Part shown: positions 62,104 through 64,000 of the stretch, piece by piece
Position numbering within the stretch: position 1 is the stretch's first letter
Layout: every line of letters starts with the position of its first letter
Assembly (NCBI GenBank): GCA_902624465.1
Contig: CACNXP010000003.1
Location: 31,501 to 95,500 of the forward strand
Reading direction: 5' to 3'
Length of the DNA stretch: 64,000 nt
Source of the DNA: an uncultured Pelagibacteraceae bacterium
GTDB lineage: Bacteria > Pseudomonadota > Alphaproteobacteria > Pelagibacterales > Pelagibacteraceae
Notes under the pieces: model-generated
Databases searched by the model: none
Told to the model about the DNA's origin: nothing
The model's input: the letters and a program-made list of their open reading frames with translations, nothing else
Program-made: the position numbers and the translations under genes

Positions 62104-63033
62104 ATGCAACAATTCAACTTATGCTTTGATAAGGTAAAAAAAGATTGTTTAAAGTTTATTAAATCTCAAGAAACAAAAATAGATAAATTTAAAAATAAGG
62201 AAAGAATGATAAAATCTTTCTTAATTCCATTATGTTTTTGGATTAGTAAAAAAGCTGATAAAAAAAGACCTTATTTTGTGGGTTTAGCAGGAGGCCAAGG
62301 TACAGGAAAAACCACAATTAGTTCACTCATTAAGATAATTTTAACAAAGTACTTTAAATTAAAAGTTTTCAGAATTTCTATAGATGATTTTTATAAAACT
62401 AGAAAAGAGAGAATAAATTTATCTAATAAAATTCACCCAATGCTTTTAACTAGAGGCGTGCCAGGAACACATGATATTAATATGATGTTGAGTTTTTTTA
62501 GAAAGGCAAAAAGTAGAAAATTTAAAAGGCTGAAATTGCCAACATTTAACAAAGCAATAGATGACCGATTTCATAAAAAGAATTGGTATGATTTAAAAGC
62601 AAGACCTGATGTAATTATTTTTGAAGGTTGGTGTGTTGGTGCAAAATCAGAAAAAAATAGTACTTTAAAGAAAAATATCAATTCTCTTGAAAAAGCAGAA
62701 GATCAAAGACAAATTTGGAGGAAATACGTTAACCAGCAATTGAAATCAAAATACAAAAACTTATATTCCCAACTTAATTGTTTAATTTATTTAAAAGCGA
62801 AAAATTTTAGTTTGCTCCAGAGATGGAGATTGAAACAAGAAAGAAAACTTTGGGTGATAAGTAAAGTAAAATCGAATTCAAAAATAATGAGTAGAGGAGA
62901 TGTCATCAATTTTATGCAAACATATCAAAGAATAACCCAGAATATGTTTAAAGATATGCCTAAATATGCATCTATAATTTTTAATCTAAATACTAACCAT
63001 CAGATCAAATCTGCAGTATATAAAAGTAAATGA
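62104..63033 (+). CDS. D-glycerate 3-kinase-like P-loop kinase
   Basis: Kinase of the GLYK/phosphoribulokinase-like superfamily. The P-loop GLAGGQGTGKTT lies near residue 60, then VFRISIDDFYKTRKER, HPMLLTRGVPGTHD (the family's substrate segment), and DVIIFEGWCVGAKS near 170. The closest group I know is the D-glycerate 3-kinase family of cyanobacteria and plants. It would return glycerate to glycolysis. The stop overlaps the next gene's start. Confidence 0.82.
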   Translation: MQQFNLCFDKVKKDCLKFIKSQETKIDKFKNKERMIKSFLIPLCFWISKKADKKRPYFVGLAGGQGTGKTTISSLIKIILTKYFKLKVFRISIDDFYKTRKERINLSNKIHPMLLTRGVPGTHDINMMLSFFRKAKSRKFKRLKLPTFNKAIDDRFHKKNWYDLKARPDVIIFEGWCVGAKSEKNSTLKKNINSLEKAEDQRQIWRKYVNQQLKSKYKNLYSQLNCLIYLKAKNFSLLQRWRLKQERKLWVISKVKSNSKIMSRGDVINFMQTYQRITQNMFKDMPKYASIIFNLNTNHQIKSAVYKSK

Positions 63034-64000
63034 AAAAAATAATTTTAATTTTTTTTGGAACATTCTTTTTATTTTTGGAAGTAAATGCAGAAACCTTTTC
63101 TAGTGCTTTATCAAAAGCATATAAAAATAACTCAGAGCTTAACGCGGAAAGAGAAAATATTAATGTTTCTGAACAAGATCTAAATATTGCAAGAGGATCT
63201 TATTTACCAACGATTACTCTTGAGGGAACCAAAAGTCAGGAAGAAACCAACAAGCTTACTAATCAAGGTGGGGGAGACGCTTCAATTAGTGATGTCGATC
63301 CTTCAACAAGATCAGTCTCAATTACTCAAACTTTAATAGATTTTGGTAGAGGTGCAGATCTTGCAAAAAATAAGATAGGTATTGATCTCGCAAAAGCAAA
63401 ATTATTAAAAAAAGAACAAGACATCTTATATAAAACTACAGAGGCTTATACAGGGCTTATTTCAGCAAATGAAAAGCTGGAAATTAATAGAGCAAACGTT
63501 GAGCTTTTAAGCAGACAAGTTGAAACTGATAGAATTAGACTTAGTAGAGGTCAAATTTCTTTATCAGATGTTTCTCAATCAGAATCTTCTTTAGCAGGCG
63601 CTGAAGCACAATTTATTAAAGCACAAAATGATTTATTAACCAGTAAATTAAATTATGAAAATATTATAGGTAGCATTAATAATGTACAATCATTAGATAA
63701 AAGTTCAATTATTAATTATGAACTTCCAGGAGATCTTAATTCGGCAATTGAGCTTTCAAAGAAAAATAATCCTGATTTAATAATTGCAAAGTTAGAGTAC
63801 GAACAATCTATTAAAGATAAATCAATAGCTAAATCTGATTTAGCACCTACTGCGAAATTATCTTTTGAAAGATCATATACTGAAGATTTAAATACAACAT
63901 ATGATGAGAGAGAAAAAGATACTGTTAAAGCAACCGTTTCGTGGCCTTTTTTTTCAGGTGGTAAAAATATTGCTAAATATAAAAAAAATCAAAGTTTAGA
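63030..64000 (+). CDS. tolC: TolC-family outer membrane efflux protein, partial
   Basis: The frame from the ATG at 63030 is open to the window end, so this gene is cut off at its 3' side. A signal peptide (MKKIILIFFGTFFLFLEVNA) is followed by TolC/OEP family repeats: SALSKAYKNNSELNAEREN, ARGSYLPTITLEG and TEAYTGLISANEKLEINRAN, then LSRGQISLSDVSQSESSLAG. The ATG overlaps the upstream kinase stop by 4 bp (ATGA). Type I secretion or drug efflux through the outer membrane is the expected role. Confidence 0.88.
   Translation, partial: MKKIILIFFGTFFLFLEVNAETFSSALSKAYKNNSELNAERENINVSEQDLNIARGSYLPTITLEGTKSQEETNKLTNQGGGDASISDVDPSTRSVSITQTLIDFGRGADLAKNKIGIDLAKAKLLKKEQDILYKTTEAYTGLISANEKLEINRANVELLSRQVETDRIRLSRGQISLSDVSQSESSLAGAEAQFIKAQNDLLTSKLNYENIIGSINNVQSLDKSSIINYELPGDLNSAIELSKKNNPDLIIAKLEYEQSIKDKSIAKSDLAPTAKLSFERSYTEDLNTTYDEREKDTVKATVSWPFFSGGKNIAKYKKNQSL

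Overview
The window is a very AT-rich, densely packed chromosome segment with many 1-20 bp gene overlaps and almost no mobile DNA. Gene content fits a SAR11-type marine alphaproteobacterium ('Candidatus Pelagibacter' or a close relative). The pointers are a proteorhodopsin followed by ferredoxin and a ferredoxin reductase, an alphaproteobacterial GTTC-N7-GTTC SOS box, a Cys-poor alphaproteobacterial DksA and the extreme compaction. The taxonomic call is inference; no 16S rRNA gene is present.

Layout. 1-3.3 kb: the end of dnaG, rpoD and two tRNAs, one of them a tRNA-Val with non-canonical D and T loops. 3.3-5.9 kb: mlaC and mlaA (minus strand), an AmiD-like amidase and the RNase P RNA. 6.0-24.0 kb: a complete division and cell-wall (dcw) cluster. 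It runs mraZ, ftsZ, rsmH, ftsL, ftsI, a murE-murF fusion, mraY, murD, ftsW, murG, murC, murB, ddl, ftsQ, a shrunken FtsA-like gene and lpxC, then bamD and ligA. ftsZ has left its usual place between ftsA and lpxC and sits second, directly under a promoter covered by MraZ boxes. 26.9-41.4 kb: housekeeping genes (pepP, uvrD, an AsmA-like gene, fumC, a MazG-like gene, nadC, nadA, tRNA-Leu, ygfZ, a dihydroorotase-like gene, an SMR exporter, prpE), plus one orphan gene behind a structured 365-bp intergenic region.

41.4-45.2 kb: the light and redox block. A blue-tuned proteorhodopsin has unusual upstream repeats and a strong terminator. It is followed by a 2Fe-2S ferredoxin, a thioredoxin-reductase-like ferredoxin reductase and a glutathione transferase. 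On the opposite strand are dksA and two previously unlisted small membrane-protein ORFs. 45.2-51.0 kb: two glycosyltransferases, PEP carboxylase and a secreted polysaccharide-lyase-like protein.

51.0-58.9 kb: an accessory region of mostly unrecognised small acidic or secreted proteins. It also holds two different PD-(D/E)xK-type nuclease candidates and a 679-residue protein. That protein joins a periplasmic-binding-protein-like N-terminal half to a pentameric ligand-gated ion channel (Cys-loop receptor) core, with no recognisable signal peptide. This is the most novel-looking system in the window. 58.9-64 kb: the SOS-controlled umuDC operon, a SOUL heme-binding protein, a lipoprotein, a GFA-family protein, a glycerate-kinase-like protein and the start of a TolC-family outer-membrane protein cut by the window end.

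The best-supported oddities are the truncated FtsA, the ftsZ relocation with its MraZ operator, the binding-protein/ion-channel fusion, the degenerate tRNA-Val, the proteorhodopsin upstream region, the dksA-linked small ORFs and the umuDC control region.
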